Positions 24,857-34,409 of a stretch of DNA of 64,000 nt are shown here, piece after piece. Under the pieces are notes generated by a model that did no database searches, was not told the DNA's origin, and saw only the letters and a list, made by a program, of their open reading frames with translations. Positions within the stretch are counted from its first letter, which is position 1. Every line of letters starts with the position of its first letter. This DNA is from an uncultured Fusicatenibacter sp. (GTDB taxonomy: Bacteria > Bacillota > Clostridia > Lachnospirales > Lachnospiraceae), in assembly GCA_902493585.1 (NCBI GenBank), contig CABUPZ010000004.1, positions 1-64,000 on the forward strand, given 5' to 3'. Both the position numbers and the translations under genes were made by a program.

Positions 24857-24897
24857 GACTTTTTATCAAGTGTTTCTCTTTGCCGTATACGGCAGTG

Positions 24898-26400
24898 TTA
24901 TGGCTGCTGCAGGGTTTCTCCCGCCGCCACCTGGGCCAGCAGTGATTTTGCCTGATCCACGGTAGAGGTATCCGGGATCATGACATAGACGGAAGAACTC
25001 ATGGAATAAGGAACCTGGCTGTCCCCGCTTCCGTCGACGCTGTAGCTTACCACGTTCCAGCTTCCGCCGTCGGACAGCTGCTTGCGGACCACTTCAGCGA
25101 TGGTGTCATAGGGGAGATTTGTCTCCATGCAGCCTTCCGCGCTGTTCAGTACGGAAGTATAGTTGGTCAGGATCGCAGGGCTGGTGGCTTTGTTCAGCAC
25201 GCCCTGGATAACGGCCATCTGATTCTTTCCGCGCTGACGGTCGCCGGAAGAAAAGGCATAACGTTCCCGGCAGAATGCCAGCGCTTCTTCTCCGTTTACC
25301 GTATTCCAGCCTTCGTTGAAATGATAGCCCTGCACATTTCCGGTATCAAAGGTATAGTCGGAATAGACTTCGATTCCGCCCAGGGCGTCGATGATATCGA
25401 CAAATCCGTTGAAATTCACACGGAAATAATAATCCACAGGAACTCCATAGAGCATGGACAGAGTATCCATGCTGACCTGGACGCCGTAGATGCCCGCGTG
25501 GGTCAGTTTGTCCGGAGCGCCGTTGGAAATAGACAGTGGCACATAATAATCACGCGGCGTGGAAATCAGGAGTACCTGGCGTGTCTTTGTATTGATGCTT
25601 GCCAGAATATTCACATCGCTTCGGCTGCGGGACGGCAGCGTGGACGAACGGGTATCGCTTCCGCTGATGTAAATATTCACCACCGGATTTTCATCGAGAG
25701 ACGGAGTAGATGCCTGTGCCTGATCCGCTGGATCCAGAATGGTGGTTTCCACGATCTCCGTTGTCAGAGCGCGTATGGAAGAGGGGAAATCCGCATATTC
25801 GTCAAATTCTTCATACAGGTCCAGATAGGCGTCATTCAAAATGACAGCGCCCACTTCGCCGCTTCGCAGACCGTCGGCAAGCTGCGTCAGTCCCGCATAT
25901 TCCGCTGTCTGGATCGTTGTGCCGAGCTGTTCGTTGATCCGTGATACAACGGTATCTGTATTTTTACGGTCCGGGGTGCTGAGAATTCCGAAGGAATAGC
26001 CGGAAGCATCGGCGAGTACCTGGGCAGGATCATCGGTCAGGACATAGGCGGAAATATTGGAAGCCTCCGTCTGAATGCCTGCAATGGTCCTCAGTGTCGA
26101 CTGGGTCTGGTAGAGGTAAATGCCGCCCACCGCGAATACACCCAGACAGATCAGCCACCATGCGGTGCCCAGGACAAAGGCCAGCCGGTTTCTGAAATTC
26201 CGGGTAAGCAGGAAAGTGAGCAGGACAGCCAAAAGACATACGGCCGCCGCAGCGACCAGATGGGTGTTTGTGAGCAGCTGCGTCAAAGAAAGCATGAAAA
26301 GGAAAAGAATGGAGACAACCAAAAGCAGCAGCGTGAGAACCGTGCCGGGTATCCGGGGCTTTTTCTTTGATTTTCTTGAACGATTAGAACTCATGATCAT
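24898..26400 (-). CDS. LytR-CpsA-Psr (LCP) family cell-wall glycopolymer ligase
   Basis: A 500-residue membrane protein. Three hydrophobic helices open it (residues about 20-43, 45-66 and 72-95), then a 120-residue extracellular accessory region, then the LCP domain from about residue 225: DVNILASINTKTRQVLLISTPRDYYV with the Arg that contacts the lipid phosphate, DYYFRVNFNGFVDIIDALGG, and NGEEALAFCRERY, GDRQRGKNQM with the conserved Arg residues. LCP enzymes move teichoic acid or capsule polymers from undecaprenyl lipid to peptidoglycan. ATG 26400 has AAAGGA 4 nt upstream; an ATG at 26424 is possible. Neighbouring rfbA/rfbD supply dTDP-rhamnose, consistent with surface polysaccharide. Confidence 0.88.
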   Translation of the reverse strand: MIMSSNRSRKSKKKPRIPGTVLTLLLLVVSILFLFMLSLTQLLTNTHLVAAAAVCLLAVLLTFLLTRNFRNRLAFVLGTAWWLICLGVFAVGGIYLYQTQSTLRTIAGIQTEASNISAYVLTDDPAQVLADASGYSFGILSTPDRKNTDTVVSRINEQLGTTIQTAEYAGLTQLADGLRSGEVGAVILNDAYLDLYEEFDEYADFPSSIRALTTEIVETTILDPADQAQASTPSLDENPVVNIYISGSDTRSSTLPSRSRSDVNILASINTKTRQVLLISTPRDYYVPLSISNGAPDKLTHAGIYGVQVSMDTLSMLYGVPVDYYFRVNFNGFVDIIDALGGIEVYSDYTFDTGNVQGYHFNEGWNTVNGEEALAFCRERYAFSSGDRQRGKNQMAVIQGVLNKATSPAILTNYTSVLNSAEGCMETNLPYDTIAEVVRKQLSDGGSWNVVSYSVDGSGDSQVPYSMSSSVYVMIPDTSTVDQAKSLLAQVAAGETLQQP

Positions 26401-26474
26401 AGTATCCTTTCTCTTTGGTATCATAGCAGCAGCGGTATCCGCCGAAGGGCACCGGCCTGCAGTGCTGTGAAATT

Positions 26475-26503
26475 ATTATAGCCCTCATTGTTCCCGTTGT
26501 CCA
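26475..26503 (-). promoter_or_regulatory. Promoter of the LCP gene
   Basis: On the minus strand, TGGACA, 17-nt spacer, TATAAT, 75 nt upstream of the LCP start. Confidence 0.55.
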
Positions 26504-26564
26504 GTGCAGACGGAGGCAGGATTTGTAACAGTTGCCGGGATTTTTTGGTTTCGGCAAAAACACA

Positions 26565-26593
26565 TGGACAATCCGGCGCAGATGCTATAAAAT
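26565..26593 (+). promoter_or_regulatory. Promoter of the EAL-domain gene
   Basis: TGGACA (26565-26570), 17-nt spacer, TAAAAT (26588-26593), 70 nt before the ATG and divergent from the LCP promoter. Confidence 0.5.
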
Positions 26594-26662
26594 GAGGACA
26601 ACGAATCGTGGGGCACACAGGCTGTTTTATGTCTGAAAGAGACGGAAAGCGGACGGGGAAAA

Positions 26663-28912
26663 ATGGAAGAGAAAAATCTGAGAAAAAAAGTTATCAAATA
26701 TACCGTGGTGCTTGCAGTGATCAGCGCAGTGATCATCGGCTGTTCTGCAATCGTAGTGGTGGCTGTGAGAAAGGCGGAGGAACGTTCCTATACGGCTTAT
26801 GTGGATTCGCTGGTCAATGAATACCGGCTGCGGTTTGAAGAGCGGATGGCATCGGCGTTTGAGACCCTGCAGCTTCTGGGAGAACTGATGGAGGACGGAC
26901 TTCTGTCAAAGGAGAGTATCGTCACAGATCAGATTCAGAATCTGTCGGAAAATTCTTCTTTCTTTAAACTGAGTTATTATGATATCCGGTCGGAAGAGCA
27001 GCTGTTCCAGCTTCCGGGCAGCGATGCGGAGTATGAGTTCAGCAACTGCCCGGAGGAAGCGCAGGAGGCAGTGCAAAAAGCGTGGGAAGGTGAGACGGCG
27101 GTTTCTCAGGTATATGAACAGGATGGCGTCCAGGTGCTCACTTACGCAATACCGGTGTATCAGGAGAATGAGGTGCAGGGAGCGCTTGCGGGCGTTCAGG
27201 AACTGAATCAGTTTTATGATATCATCTGTGGAGGAACCACGTCTGGGGATAAGATCCATATTTTCTGGACAGAGACAGACGGAACCGTAATTATCACTTC
27301 GGCGGAGGAACCTGCTTCGGGATATGGAGCCACGATGATTGAGAAAGCGGATTTCGGAAGCGAGGCGGAGCAGGACCGGGAAAAGATCGCAAGGAAAACG
27401 GTCCGGTGGGATGGGGGGCCCTATACGCTTTACTGTGCGTCGGTGGGGACGAATGGATGGAACCTGATTTATATTGATAATGGAAAAGATATCCACAGCC
27501 CTATTTATCAGATGATCATTCTGGTGGCATGCGCTTTTGCGATCCTCTTTCTGGCATGTATCACAGTCATTATCTATACCTATAAAAATACCAAAAAGGA
27601 CAACCGGCGGATCCGCTCCCTGGCGGAACAGGATCAGCTTACCGGAATTGCCAACCTCAGCAAATTTCAGCAGGAAGCGGACAAACTGCTGGCGAAAGAC
27701 CGGAATTACTGTATTGCTGTTATCAATTTCCGCCATTTTCAGTATATCAATGACATTTTCGGCATGGATCAGGCGGACGAACTGCTGGTGGAGACTGCGA
27801 AGCTGCTGGAAGCATCCATCCATGAAAACGAGAGATGCTGCCGTGGAAAAACGGATCAGTTCTATCTGCTTTTGGCGGAAACGGAACAGGCTGCAATACG
27901 GCACAGGCTGCAGAAGATCCTGGACCGGATCAGCGGGCTGACGGCTATTTTCCACAAAAATTATCCGATCACTCTGTACTGCGGAGCCTCTGTGGAACAG
28001 GAGGGGCTTGAGGGAGAAGAACTGAGAAAGAAGCTTTTGTTTCATGCAGAATTTGCCACGAAGATGATCAAGAATGGACATGAGAATGACATTGCGTTCT
28101 ATGATCAGAAGATGCATGAAGAAAATCAGATGGGACTTATGATCGAGAGCAGTATGCAGGAGGCGCTGGACACAGGGGAATTTCGGCTGTATCTCCAGGC
28201 CAAAAAAGATCTCCGGGAAGAAAGGATTTCCGGCGCGGAGGCGCTGGTACGATGGATCCGGAAGGATGGCACAATGATCTATCCGGCCCGCTTTATCCCT
28301 GTGTTTGAAAAGAATGGATTTTGTGCCCAGCTGGATCTGTACATGGTGGAACTGGTCTGCCAGATGCAGCGTAGGTGGCTGGATATGGGCAAAGAGATCG
28401 TTCCTATTTCGGTGAACCAGTCCAAGCTGCTGTTTTATCAGGAAGATTATATTGAACGGCTGTGCGAGATCACTGACCGGTACGGAATTTCCAGAAACTA
28501 TATTGTTCTGGAGATCCTGGAGGGATTGGCGGCGGAGAACCTGGACGAGCTGAATCATACGATCTTCCGGCTGAAGGAACTGGGCTTTCAGATTTCCATG
28601 GACGATTTCGGAAGCGGGTATTCTTCTTTGAATATCCTTTCCAGTCTGGAGATCGATGAAGTGAAGCTGGACAGAGAATTCCTTCTGGCGATGGGAACCA
28701 CAAAAGAGGAAAAGCAGAAAGCAATGATGCGGAATGTGGTCCAGATTGCGAAAGATTTCAGCATCCGCACCGTGGCGGAAGGAGTGGAGACGGAGGAAAA
28801 TGAGCATTTCCTGCAGGAGATCGACTGCGATTATGGGCAGGGCTACTATTACAGCCGTCCGATTCCGGCTGTGGAATTTGAAGAGCGGTTTCTGAAGGAA
28901 AAGAAAGCGTGA
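26663..28912 (+). CDS. Membrane sensor with degenerate GGDEF and intact EAL domain
   Basis: A 749-residue protein: one membrane helix at residues about 11-32, a 250-residue extracytoplasmic Cache-like sensor, a second helix (about 282-305), then cytoplasmic output. The GGDEF domain (about 325-470) keeps its opening (EQDQLTGIANLSKF) but its active-site loop reads GKTDQF, so it cannot make cyclic di-GMP. The EAL domain (about 495-745) looks intact: GAEALVRW, VSVNQSK-type Asn, SMDDFGSGYSSL, KLDREFL, AEGVETEE and GQGYYYSRP. It should therefore degrade cyclic di-GMP in response to an external signal, the GGDEF remnant perhaps acting as a GTP switch. Divergent from the LCP gene. Confidence 0.88.
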   Translation: MEEKNLRKKVIKYTVVLAVISAVIIGCSAIVVVAVRKAEERSYTAYVDSLVNEYRLRFEERMASAFETLQLLGELMEDGLLSKESIVTDQIQNLSENSSFFKLSYYDIRSEEQLFQLPGSDAEYEFSNCPEEAQEAVQKAWEGETAVSQVYEQDGVQVLTYAIPVYQENEVQGALAGVQELNQFYDIICGGTTSGDKIHIFWTETDGTVIITSAEEPASGYGATMIEKADFGSEAEQDREKIARKTVRWDGGPYTLYCASVGTNGWNLIYIDNGKDIHSPIYQMIILVACAFAILFLACITVIIYTYKNTKKDNRRIRSLAEQDQLTGIANLSKFQQEADKLLAKDRNYCIAVINFRHFQYINDIFGMDQADELLVETAKLLEASIHENERCCRGKTDQFYLLLAETEQAAIRHRLQKILDRISGLTAIFHKNYPITLYCGASVEQEGLEGEELRKKLLFHAEFATKMIKNGHENDIAFYDQKMHEENQMGLMIESSMQEALDTGEFRLYLQAKKDLREERISGAEALVRWIRKDGTMIYPARFIPVFEKNGFCAQLDLYMVELVCQMQRRWLDMGKEIVPISVNQSKLLFYQEDYIERLCEITDRYGISRNYIVLEILEGLAAENLDELNHTIFRLKELGFQISMDDFGSGYSSLNILSSLEIDEVKLDREFLLAMGTTKEEKQKAMMRNVVQIAKDFSIRTVAEGVETEENEHFLQEIDCDYGQGYYYSRPIPAVEFEERFLKEKKA

Positions 28913-28936
28913 CCATTCAGCGGGCGGAACGCTTAC
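28909..28936. repeat. Dispersed palindromic repeat, copy 4
   Basis: GTGACCATTCAGCGGGCGGAACGCTTAC overlaps the stop codon of the EAL gene and resembles the copies at 12387, 22779 and 40841. Confidence 0.4.
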
Positions 28937-29043
28937 CCTGTTGAGAAGACGGGGCAGCAGTTTTCTTGAAATTTTCCGTCTTGCATGATACTATAATCAG
29001 GATGAAAAAACTCCAGAGTATGTTTGAAGATAAGGAGAGGAAA

Positions 29044-29991
29044 ATGATGGCAGATGTAACAGCATTGGGGGAAGTATTGATTGATTTTACACCGTATGGC
29101 ACATCCGAAGGCGGACAGGCGCTGTTTGAACAGAATCCGGGAGGAGCCCCGGCCAATGTACTGGCAGCGGTCGCACGCCTTGGGGGAACGGCGGCTTTTA
29201 TCGGAAAAGTCGGTGACGATATGCACGGAAAGCTTCTGAGAGAAACGCTGGAAAAGGAGGGGATCAATGTCCGTGGAATGATTCAGGATCCCAGGTACTT
29301 TACCACGCTGGCGTTTGTAGCGCTGAAGAATGGAGAGAGAAGTTTTTCCTTTGCGAGAAAACCGGGAGCGGATACACAACTTTGTAAAGAGGAAATCCCG
29401 GTAGAGATCCTGCAGAACACAAAGATCTTTCACTGCGGTTCGCTGTCACTGACCGACGAGCCGGCAAGAAGCGCTACCATGTATGCGGTAGAGGAAGCGA
29501 AAAAGGCAGGTGCGATGATCTCCTATGACCCCAATTACCGTCCCCTGCTCTGGGACAGTGAGGAAGAAGCGAAAAAATATATGAGATCCATGATTCCATA
29601 TGCTGATATTATGAAGATCTCCGATGAGGAAACAGCGCTGCTGACAGATTTCGCGGATCCCCACGAAGCGGCGGAAGCGCTGCTGGCGCAGGGAGTGGGC
29701 TGCGTGGTCGTTACGCTTGGAAAAGACGGTGCGCTTCTGAAGACGAAGGATCTTGAAGTGCAGGAAAAAGGAAGAGAGTGCAGGGTTGTGGATACTACCG
29801 GCGCAGGAGATTCTTTCTGGGGAGGCCTGCTGTATGAGCTGGCTCAGAATGATGAGAGGCCGGAGACACTGACAGAAGAAAATGCCCGGATCTACGTTCG
29901 CTTTGCCAACGCGGTGGCGGGAATCTGTGTGGAACGGCGCGGCGCGATCCCGGCAATGCCAACCTTAGAGGAAGTTTTGAAACAGTTATGA
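29044..29991 (+). CDS. PfkB-family carbohydrate kinase, probably fructokinase
   Basis: A 315-residue ribokinase-fold enzyme. ALGEVLIDFTPYG begins the protein as in fructokinases, NPGGAPANVLAAVARLGG is PfkB signature 1, FIGKVGDDMHGKLL follows, YDPNYRPLLW is characteristic of fructokinases, and DTTGAGDSFWGGLL is signature 2 with the catalytic Asp. It would phosphorylate fructose in the cytoplasm with ATP. AAGGAGAGG decides the ATG at 29044. The stop overlaps the next start (ATGA), which couples it to a radical SAM gene with no obvious metabolic link. Confidence 0.88.
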   Translation: MMADVTALGEVLIDFTPYGTSEGGQALFEQNPGGAPANVLAAVARLGGTAAFIGKVGDDMHGKLLRETLEKEGINVRGMIQDPRYFTTLAFVALKNGERSFSFARKPGADTQLCKEEIPVEILQNTKIFHCGSLSLTDEPARSATMYAVEEAKKAGAMISYDPNYRPLLWDSEEEAKKYMRSMIPYADIMKISDEETALLTDFADPHEAAEALLAQGVGCVVVTLGKDGALLKTKDLEVQEKGRECRVVDTTGAGDSFWGGLLYELAQNDERPETLTEENARIYVRFANAVAGICVERRGAIPAMPTLEEVLKQL

Positions 29992-31820
29992 AAATTGTAT
30001 TAGCAGCAGTCAATGCAAAGTACATTCATTCGAACCTTGCGGTTTACACGCTGAGCGCCTATGCGAAAGCGAAGGGCGTTCAGGCGGAGATCGCCGAGTA
30101 TACGATCAACCAGCAAAAGGACGAGATCCTGAAAAGTCTCTTCCGGAAGCGGCCGGATGTACTTTGCATTTCCTGTTATATCTGGAATATTTCTTATGTG
30201 GAGGCTCTGGTGACAGAGATTTCCAAAATACTGCCCCGGACGGAGCTGTGGCTCGGCGGTCCGGAGGTGTCTTTCCGCGCGGCGCAGATGCTGGAAAAAC
30301 ATCCGTGCCTGCGGGGAATCATGAAAGGCGAAGGGGAAAAGACATTCGCTGAACTGGCGCTGAGTTATCAGGAAATCGAAAGCGGGGAGAAGATATCCGA
30401 CAATGATAGACCGATCAATGAGTCAGACGTGCCGGAAAACGGGAAGTTTTTTGAGAAGCTGGCCGGAATGCCGGGAATCACCTGGAGGGATGCAGACGGA
30501 GAAATCCATGAAAATCCCTGGCGGGAAGTGATGAATCTGAGCGAGGTGCCGTTTCCTTATGAGAATCTGCAGGATTTTTCCAATCGTATCATCTATTATG
30601 AATCCAGCCGCGGCTGTCCGTTTTCCTGCAGTTACTGTCTGTCGTCCATTGACAAGAGACTGAGATTCCGTTCCATGGAACTGGTGAAGAAGGAACTGCA
30701 GTTTTTCCTGGATCATGAAGTGCCACAGGTGAAATTTGTGGACAGAACGTTCAACTGCAGAAAAGACCATGCGATGGAGATCTGGAAATATTTGACAGAG
30801 CATGACAATCAGAAGACGAATTTCCATTTCGAGATCGCGGCGGATCTGATCACACCGGAGGAACTGGAGCTGTTCCGAAGAATGCGTCCGGGTCTGATCC
30901 AGCTGGAAATCGGCGTTCAGTCCACCAATCCGGATACAATCCGGGAAATCCACAGAAAAATGGATTTTGAAAAGGTATCGTTCATCGTTCGCGAGATTCA
31001 GAAAGGAAGGAACATTCATCAGCATCTGGACTTGATCGCAGGGCTGCCTTTCGAGGATTATGACAGTTTCCGCCGGTCGTTTGCAGACGTTTACCGGCTG
31101 AAGCCGCAGCAGCTGCAGCTGGGATTTTTGAAGGTGCTCAGCGGATCTTATATGGCGGAGCATACGGCGGATTACCAGTGCCTTTATCAGGAAGAAGAGC
31201 CATACGAGGTACTGTCTACGAGATGGCTTCCTTATGAGGATGTGCTGCGTCTGAAAAACGTGGAGGAAATGGTCGAGGTCTATTACAACAGCGGCCAGTT
31301 TCATTGTATGCTGGGACTGGCGGAGCGTCTCTACGAAAATATGTTTGACTTTTTTTCGGAGCTGGGGCAGTTTTATGAAGTCAGCGGTTACGAAAGGCTT
31401 TCCCATACACGGGTTCGCAGATATGAAATTCTGCTGGAGTTTCTGACGAAGAAAAAGAAGGCAGCGCGAAGGGTGTGCGAGGCCTTGGCGCTGATCGATC
31501 TGTATGCCCGGGAAAATCTGAAATCCCGACCGGCATTTGCACCGGATCTTACGGAACAGAAAGAGATGGTTCGCCGTTTCTATCAGTGCGAAGAGCAGGA
31601 ACACAGATATCTGAAACACTATGAGGGTTATCCGTGGAAACAGCTGATGCGTATGACGCATCTGGAAGTGTTTCCGGCAGATCCACAGGGAACAGAAGGA
31701 GAGACGGTTCTGCTGTTCGACTACAGCAGAAGAGATCCGCTGACAGGAAACGCGAAGATCCTGCAGATAGACATGGATGAACATTTCCGGGAATACAAAA
31801 AGAGATGGAGAGAAGAATGA
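29988..31820 (+). CDS. B12-binding radical SAM protein (DUF4080 type)
   Basis: A 610-residue protein. Residues 1-140 form a cobalamin-binding Rossmann-like domain (KIVLAAVNAKYIHSNLAVYT, then LWLGGPEVSFRA). The radical SAM core has ESSRGCPFSCSYCLSS, the C-x3-C-x2-C cluster motif (Cys about 210, 214, 217), then KFVDRTFNC and the LIQLEIGVQSTN strand. The C-terminal 230 residues correspond to DUF4080, found only with this class. The reaction is unknown; such enzymes often methylate unactivated carbons or phosphinates. It overlaps the kinase upstream and the exonuclease downstream by ATGA junctions. Confidence 0.85.
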   Translation: MKIVLAAVNAKYIHSNLAVYTLSAYAKAKGVQAEIAEYTINQQKDEILKSLFRKRPDVLCISCYIWNISYVEALVTEISKILPRTELWLGGPEVSFRAAQMLEKHPCLRGIMKGEGEKTFAELALSYQEIESGEKISDNDRPINESDVPENGKFFEKLAGMPGITWRDADGEIHENPWREVMNLSEVPFPYENLQDFSNRIIYYESSRGCPFSCSYCLSSIDKRLRFRSMELVKKELQFFLDHEVPQVKFVDRTFNCRKDHAMEIWKYLTEHDNQKTNFHFEIAADLITPEELELFRRMRPGLIQLEIGVQSTNPDTIREIHRKMDFEKVSFIVREIQKGRNIHQHLDLIAGLPFEDYDSFRRSFADVYRLKPQQLQLGFLKVLSGSYMAEHTADYQCLYQEEEPYEVLSTRWLPYEDVLRLKNVEEMVEVYYNSGQFHCMLGLAERLYENMFDFFSELGQFYEVSGYERLSHTRVRRYEILLEFLTKKKKAARRVCEALALIDLYARENLKSRPAFAPDLTEQKEMVRRFYQCEEQEHRYLKHYEGYPWKQLMRMTHLEVFPADPQGTEGETVLLFDYSRRDPLTGNAKILQIDMDEHFREYKKRWREE

Positions 31821-32539
31821 ATAATTTTGTTGTGCTGGATCTGGAGACTACGGGACTGACCCCGAAGACAGACCGGATCCTGGAGATCGGAGCCGTCAAA
31901 GTGGTTGACGGGGAAATCAAAGAGCGTTATGCTACTTTTATCAATCCTCAGATGGAGATTCCGAGGAGGATCACGGAACTGACCGGGATCACCGGGGACA
32001 TGGTGAAGGATGCGCCGCTTCGAGAGGAGGCAGTGCGCGCTCTGGTGGAGTTTTGTCAGGACCTGCCGCTGCTTGGCCATAATATTCTGTTTGATTATAG
32101 TTTTGTCAAGCATGATGCGGTGAATCTTGGTCTTGTGTTTGAAAAAGAGGCGCTGGATACCTTGCAGATCGCCCGTCAGGCACTTCCTGAACTGGAGAGC
32201 CGCAGTCTGGAATTTCTCTGCAGTTACTATGGCATCCGTCGGGAAAACGCTCACCGTGCCATGGATGATGCGATGGAGACGCTGGAATTATACCGAATCC
32301 TGGAAGAGCGGTTTGCGGCGGGGCATCCGGAGTGGTTTCAGGCAAAGCCGCTGATCTGTAAGGTCAAAAAAGAGGGGCCGATCACCAGAGCACAGATTGG
32401 CTATCTGAAGGATCTGTTGAAATATCATCATCTGACTCTGGATGTGGAAATGGAAAGTATGACAAAAAACGAAGCATCGCGGATGATCGATTCGATTTTG
32501 TCAAATTATGGAAGAATAGTGAGGAAAAGAAATGTTTAG
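31817..32539 (+). CDS. DnaQ-like 3'-5' exonuclease
   Basis: A 240-residue DEDDh exonuclease: FVVLDLETTGL (Exo I, residues about 4-14), GHNILFDYSFV (Exo II Asp near 87), and HRAMDDAMET (Exo III His and Asp, about 150-155). Domain length and PolC/DinG-type sequence (TDRILEIGAVKVVDGEI) suggest a proofreading- or repair-type exonuclease, not a polymerase subunit proper. The last 60 residues (RAQIGYLKDLL, then ASRMIDSILSNYG) are an added small helical domain I have seen in Clostridia homologues only. Start ATG overlaps the preceding stop, with GGAGAG upstream. Confidence 0.85.
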   Translation: MNNFVVLDLETTGLTPKTDRILEIGAVKVVDGEIKERYATFINPQMEIPRRITELTGITGDMVKDAPLREEAVRALVEFCQDLPLLGHNILFDYSFVKHDAVNLGLVFEKEALDTLQIARQALPELESRSLEFLCSYYGIRRENAHRAMDDAMETLELYRILEERFAAGHPEWFQAKPLICKVKKEGPITRAQIGYLKDLLKYHHLTLDVEMESMTKNEASRMIDSILSNYGRIVRKRNV

Positions 32540-32633
32540 AGATCCGAAACGGAAAAGAATTTTTGCCGGAGTGATCGCTGTGATTTTGGTGATCGCAATG
32601 GTGGTACCTACAATATTATCATTTTTAATCTGA
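32532..32633 (+). CDS. 33-residue single-pass membrane peptide
   Basis: MFRDPKRKRIF, then a hydrophobic helix (AGVIAVILVIAMVVPTILSFL). The basic start and helix suggest an inner-membrane peptide with the N-terminus inside. GAGGAAAAGA stands directly before the ATG, which lies inside the last codons of the exonuclease gene (8-nt overlap), so it is co-translated. Too short for standard gene calling. Function unknown; small conserved membrane peptides of this type occur in Clostridia next to this exonuclease, as far as I remember. Confidence 0.6.
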   Translation: MFRDPKRKRIFAGVIAVILVIAMVVPTILSFLI

Positions 32634-32693
32634 GTGTGTTTAAGGATTGCAGGAATGAATGTTGAAACATGCTCTGGGAAGGAAAGATTGCCA

Positions 32694-34409
32694 ATGAGAA
32701 AAAAATGGATCTGGGGTTTGGCTGCTGCGGCAGTCAGCCTTTTTGCCGTATTTGGAATTCCGGAGGCAGTGCAGGCCGCTGAGCCTGAGACGGCGCTGGA
32801 GGGTATCTATGTGGAAAATATCAGCGTCGGTGGGATGACCGAGGAAGAGATTACCCAGGCGGTCAATGCAAAGATGGACGAACTGAAAAACTCAACCATT
32901 CAGCTCAATGCGGGAAACCAGTCGATCCAGGTCACAGCCGGGGACCTGGGACTGAATTATACAAATACGGATATCGCCTGCCAGGCACTGTTTGCGGGAC
33001 AGAGAGGAAATGTCCTGGAACGGTTCCGGGTACAGCGCCATCTGGAAGAGACAGGGCCGGAGGTTCTGGAGCTGCAGTTTTCCGTGGATGCGGAGGCAGT
33101 GCGCAGTGTGATGGAAAATCAGGCCGCAGCGATGAATACGGAGGCGGTAGACGCCAGCCTGACACTGGAGGACGGCAGTTTTGTTGTTCATGAGGGACAG
33201 GACGGCTATGTGATCAATGCGGATGCTTCCGTGGAAAAAGTTGTCAATTACATGTCGGAAGAATGGCACGGAGGGAACGGCGGTGTCGTACTGGTTACCG
33301 ATGTGGATGAGGCGCAGGGCGACACGGAACAGCTTGCCCTGGTTCATGATGCTTTGGGAAGCAGCAGTACCGACTATTCCGGCAGCAATTCCAACCGGAA
33401 ACAGAACGTCCGGAGAGGAGCGGAACTGATCAATGGCACTGTCCTTTATCCTGGTGAAGAATTTTCCGTGGAGGAGGCGGTTGTGCCGTTTAATGAAGAG
33501 AACGGATATGCTCCGGCGGCTTCCTACGAAATGGGTAACGTTGTGGAAACCTATGGAGGCGGTATCTGTCAGGTATCCACCACGCTGTATCTGGCGGTAC
33601 TTCGGGCTGAACTGGAGGTCACAGAGCGTTCCAACCATTCGATGATCGTCAATTATGTAAAACCATCGATGGACGCTGCTATCGCAGAGGGGTATAAGGA
33701 TTTCCGCTTTGTCAACAATACGGACGCACCGATCTATATCATGGGATATGCGGACGGAAGTGAGATTGGATTTATCATTTACGGTCATGAGACCAGAGAT
33801 CCCAATCGGACGGTAACTTATGAAAGTGAGACACTGACCACGACAGAATCCACGACAGAGCTGGTGGAAGATTCCTCCGCGTCTTACGGTTCCGTGACCC
33901 AGAAATCCAGCGGCCATACCGGCTATACGGCGCGGCTGTGGAAGGTGGTGACGATCAATGGGGAGGAGACAAGGGAGCAGGTGAATTCCAGTACCTACAA
34001 TATGACTCCGGACACCTATGCTGTCGGGACAAATACCGATGACTCTGCGGCACTGTCGGCAATGCGTTCGGCGATCGAATCCAACGATCTGAGCAAAGTC
34101 GATGCAGCAGCGTCCGCTTATCCGGGAGGACAGTCGCCCCAGACGACCCCGCAGCCGACAGCGACAACAGCACCGACACCGACGACAGATTCCGGTGAGG
34201 ACACTTCTGACGATTCGGGAGAAACGGGAAATACAGACGCCAACAGTGGAAACAGCACAAACAATGGGGACAATACAGGCGCCCAGGGCGGTTCGGATGC
34301 CTCGTCCCAGGAAAGCGTCGCTTCCGGCGGAGACGGCAGTCAGGGAACATCGGAACAGACAACATCCGGACAGGGCAGCAGTGCTTCCGGAGAAGGGGGC
34401 GGCACATGA
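32694..34409 (+). CDS. VanW-domain secreted cell-wall protein
   Basis: A 571-residue exported protein. Signal peptide MRKKWIWGLAAAAVSLF with AEA-type cleavage near residue 30; a peptidoglycan-binding-4 like domain (IYVENISVGGMTEEEITQAV); then the VanW domain (about 225-370): NRKQNVRRGAELINGTVLYP, ASYEMGNVVETYGGGICQVS and VNYVKPSMDAAIAEGYKDF. The last 90 residues are a Thr/Ser/Gly/Asp linker with PTPTTDSG-type and GDNTGAQGG-type stretches and no anchor. VanW proteins are linked to the cell envelope; the biochemical role is open. ATG 32694 opens the signal peptide and is preferred to an upstream in-frame ATG. ATGA overlap with the next gene. Confidence 0.85.
   Translation: MRKKWIWGLAAAAVSLFAVFGIPEAVQAAEPETALEGIYVENISVGGMTEEEITQAVNAKMDELKNSTIQLNAGNQSIQVTAGDLGLNYTNTDIACQALFAGQRGNVLERFRVQRHLEETGPEVLELQFSVDAEAVRSVMENQAAAMNTEAVDASLTLEDGSFVVHEGQDGYVINADASVEKVVNYMSEEWHGGNGGVVLVTDVDEAQGDTEQLALVHDALGSSSTDYSGSNSNRKQNVRRGAELINGTVLYPGEEFSVEEAVVPFNEENGYAPAASYEMGNVVETYGGGICQVSTTLYLAVLRAELEVTERSNHSMIVNYVKPSMDAAIAEGYKDFRFVNNTDAPIYIMGYADGSEIGFIIYGHETRDPNRTVTYESETLTTTESTTELVEDSSASYGSVTQKSSGHTGYTARLWKVVTINGEETREQVNSSTYNMTPDTYAVGTNTDDSAALSAMRSAIESNDLSKVDAAASAYPGGQSPQTTPQPTATTAPTPTTDSGEDTSDDSGETGNTDANSGNSTNNGDNTGAQGGSDASSQESVASGGDGSQGTSEQTTSGQGSSASGEGGGT

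Noticed and set aside
26906..28807. Open frame of 633 codons on the minus strand
   Set aside because: Antisense to the sensor/GGDEF/EAL gene, whose motifs are intact; the minus translation is low in plausible domains.
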